DNA of 64,000 nt, taken from contig NC_135140.1 in NCBI RefSeq assembly GCF_051014445.1, positions 13,633,501 to 13,697,500 on the forward strand, in the 5' to 3' direction. The position numbers and the translations under genes are program-made. The stretch comes from Colletes latitarsis (Eukaryota; Arthropoda; Insecta; Hymenoptera; Colletidae). A model generated the notes under the pieces. It was not told the DNA's origin. It was given only the letters and a program-made list of their open reading frames with translations, and did no database searches. Of the stretch, positions 61,498 through 64,000 are shown piece by piece. Numbering within the stretch: the stretch's first letter is position 1; each line of letters starts with the position of its first letter.

Positions 61498-63818
61498 TCA
61501 GTAGAAGCGGCAAGGCTGCTATTGATTGCGTGGGTGGTTCAGAGGAGATAAGTTACCCCCACTTCTGGTCATTCAGCAGCCGCACTGCCGTGACACGGGG
61601 GTTGGCGGAATGGAAGGGGCCTTGAAAAACGAGGGGAAAGGGACGAGGTGGAGGGGCGGCAGCCCGATTACTGAAATTCCGTGGGTGGTTAACGAGAGAG
61701 GGGGTGGCTTCAATCCCTGTCGTCGATTATACACACGAGTGCAGGCACTTTGTTCCAAAATTGATACGTCCAAAACGGTTTTTCGAAAATGTATCATTAA
61801 AATAACCATTTTCGTTTATATCGCGTCGTTCGTTACGCGCTACGTAATCGTAGCCAAGGTGTTTGCTCGGCTTAAAACCACTTCGCAACCGTGGAACGAG
61901 ATATCTCGCGACGTAGTAACAGCGGGTCGAAAGATTATTCGCTCGGTCGAGGATGCGAAATAAATTAAATGACGGCAACGAGGGGCTTTTCTCTTTTTAA
62001 ATTCTTTTCTTTAAAATGAATTGCAACGACTAAAATACATCTACGAATTTCGATAGGTATTCGCGATTGTTGCTTAACCGAGGAAGGTGGGTCGACTCTG
62101 ACCCGTGTTTTCTCTTTGTTATCGGACGATTCACATGTTTATATCAACGACATCGAGTCGAGGACTCGGATTCTAAAAACTGTCCCCTCTAGATCACGAG
62201 GGCTAGAATGAACCGAGATGAAAGAGATTTTTAGGTGGAATATCGAGTATCGAAATATGTAGCGTTTCCGGTATTATGTGTGCACACGTAATACTAATAC
62301 ATATGGTACGAAACACGAATAATGACGAATGTTTACAATAGAATTTGATAATTTTTTTGGAACAAACATGTTTCATTTGTCAACTTAGTCGCCTATGAGG
62401 CAGGATGCAAAAAGACTTCATAGAGTAAATTGAACAATTTTGCAGCCACAATGGTAGACAATTGAGCTGACGCACTGTTGAGGTAAAAGAATCTTTCGTC
62501 AAGCGTGGATTTTTTAAATAATTTCTAGAGCAGTGACCTCAAACAGTGACCACAAACCCTTCTAATCGAAGGTGCAGGTTCGCCCAAAATGTCTTATCAA
62601 GCTTAATTTTGATCTCCCTAACAATTGCAAATCACGGTACTTGATCGATTCGATTAAACGTCAGGTGCAAAGTTACAGATCCATCTGACTGAAACTTGGT
62701 GTGTAGTCCGCCAACAGTTGCCAGCAGCAAAAAATAACCTCGACCCGTGACGTCGCCTCTTAGCTTTCCATGGATTAATCGAACGGTTCACGTTTGGTTG
62801 CGAACCCCGTAAAGTCAATTTGCCAAACACTTTATCATTTCAATAATTCGTTACCATGGTAAAGCAAAGAAACAAATATGGTATAAGTTAGATTATATTT
62901 CCATTGGGGGAAAAAGGAAAGATCTATAAGAGAGATTGAAAGTGTTAAAAAATAAAAAATAGAATTAGAAAAGTTAAAAGGTACCATCTTCCCCAAAATT
63001 TTCCTGCAAAAAGCGTTAGATTGATCGATACCTCGCGCATAGTCGGTTAAATGATGCATTTATCAGAACCAGGTCAACGATCATTTACTGGCACGAAAAC
63101 GTATTCGGCGTCTCTTAATTAAGATCGCTCTTGAACGAGTCGTTTTCCTATTTATATTCTCGACAACGCTAAGAGAAAACAAAGTTCGACGCAGGGTTTC
63201 AACGGTACTGGGAACTTCGGTGACGCAGCTATGCCTCGGTTAGGCTGAGGACGCCAGGCTACAACGATTTTAAGTTCCAGAGAGAAATTTGTTGCGCAGG
63301 CGGACCGGAACTGACAATAAGCGTAAGGTCGTCTATGCTCTGCCGCCCTAGTTACGTCGTCACGTTTGACCCTCGCCCAGCGAACTCCGGGTCCGCTTAG
63401 ACCCATCGAATACCATCGTAAAGTCGAAAGTTTGTACGTTTTTATTCTAAATCGATTACTACTTTATCGTTTTTACAAAAGGCGGTTTAATTTAATCAAT
63501 TACATAATTTCCAATTAGTCTCCATTACTTTCTTCCCCGGTTCCACGAGTTTCTTAATACCGCGCTCGTAAAACGTTTGCGTTTTCGACGAGAAATATTC
63601 TCGAAGGGTGGTTTTAACTTATTTATAAGTTTAGAGTCTTTTTCCGTTCAGATAATTCTGTAACGATCCAATTTAATTCCTTCATCTTCTTTTCCTTTCT
63701 ATCGACGAGATAATTTAAAATAAATTATTCTCTTGTTACTAGAAAATACCCGTTTTTCAACGTGCACGACGATTTGTTTCAGGTATGGTTCCTCGTCGTT
63801 GCTGATTCGTGATTCAAA

Positions 63819-64000
63819 ATGGCGAGTGTGCAACAGTTAGCAGAAGAACGTGGTATTGGTAAATCAATGATTACTTGTATAAAGAGCAACGAACGAACGA
63901 TAGAAAATTATCTAAAGAATGCAGAGAATGTATTATAGATTCTGTCGATGATATTTTCAAAAATATTATAGAAAAAACTTCGAGCCAAAAAGAAAACGAA
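63819..64000 (+). pseudogene. Jerky/Tigger (CENP-B type) helix-turn-helix reading frame, interrupted and cut by the window end
   Basis: ATG at 63819 opens 39 codons with VQQLAEERGIGKSMITCIKS, which fits the helix-turn-helix of CENP-B/jerky/Tigger transposase-derived proteins (typical core AxxxGIGKSTVSxIK). The frame stops at 63936-63938. The adjacent frame continues open to the window edge and looks related in style (acidic, IDSVDDIFKNIIEKT), so a one-base frameshift is likely; an intron is less likely given the spacing. TTTGTTTCAG ending at 63782 could be an upstream acceptor. It could be a decayed transposase, or a host gene if the shift is a sequencing error. Confidence 0.45.

Larger units (their letters stand above)
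59430..63818. other. p68 3' UTR and gene-poor right flank
   Basis: If p68 ends at 59429, its 3' UTR runs to the AATAAA at 60173-60178 (about 750 bases). Beyond, 60200-61040 is AT-rich. At 61380-61730 and 63180-63400 the DNA is much more GC-rich; the first patch contains a possible small secreted peptide frame (61339-61497). Long open frames in these patches (for example 61526-61963, plus) have no recognisable domain. Confidence 0.4.

Noticed and set aside
1..64000. tRNA, rRNA, CRISPR or bacterial operon signals
   Set aside because: A scan by eye for B-box words such as GGTTCGANNCC, cloverleaf stems, spaced short repeats and tight gene strings found nothing that held up.

Overview
The window looks like hymenopteran, most likely bee, nuclear DNA. 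It is AT-rich overall but has many CpG words, introns are mostly 60-600 bp with clean GT-AG ends, and every recognisable protein is an ordinary animal nuclear gene. There is no bacterial operon, CRISPR array, rRNA or convincing tRNA. Exon chains were assembled by hand from splice sites, reading phase and remembered family alignments. Nothing was searched against a database.

Layout, left to right. The last coding exon of a receptor tyrosine phosphatase (+, 457-525) is followed by about 4.8 kb of AT-rich sequence, probably partly its 3' UTR. TVP23 Golgi membrane protein (-, 5337-6991). Methanethiol oxidase/SELENBP1 (-, 8247-10277). A small single-pass membrane protein of unknown family (-, 11878-12216). 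An APCDD1-like Wnt-antagonist-type membrane protein (-, 14581-17791), divergent from NOL11 (+, 18804-20950). NOL11 converges on UQCRC2 of complex III (-, 21310-23372). A large PRDM-type PR-domain zinc-finger protein (-, 26196-31998). ATP synthase subunit d (+, 33683-34633). ER class I alpha-1,2-mannosidase, MAN1B1 type (+, 36513-39862). A small protein with a cysteine-rich C-terminus (-, 43091-44672). About 7.7 kb without a confident gene. Then the p68/DDX5/Rm62 DEAD-box helicase (+, 52430-59429), a gene-poor tail, and at the right edge the start of a jerky/Tigger-like DNA-binding reading frame.

The genes are a housekeeping mix rather than a system. TVP23 and the mannosidase act in the secretory pathway; UQCRC2 and ATP synthase d in oxidative phosphorylation; NOL11 and p68 in RNA and ribosome biology. 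A perfect NRF-1/Ewg-type palindrome lies upstream of ATP synthase d, and a near match lies upstream of p68.

Mobile-element content is informative. Three copies of a TTAA-flanked piggyBac-like MITE occur (18263, 20617 in inverted orientation, 37753). Two copies of a second, TA-flanked MITE sit in introns of TVP23 and p68. There is also a hAT MITE with a near-perfect 8-bp target duplication (46248-46409), a possible solo LTR (about 34901-35173) and a roughly 200-bp inverted repeat (50046-50665).

I found no clear new biological system. The points most worth a second look are the GC-rich island in the 3.5-kb p68 intron, the apparent GC-AG intron in the mannosidase gene, the large insertion in the second APCDD1 domain, and two small unrecognised proteins.
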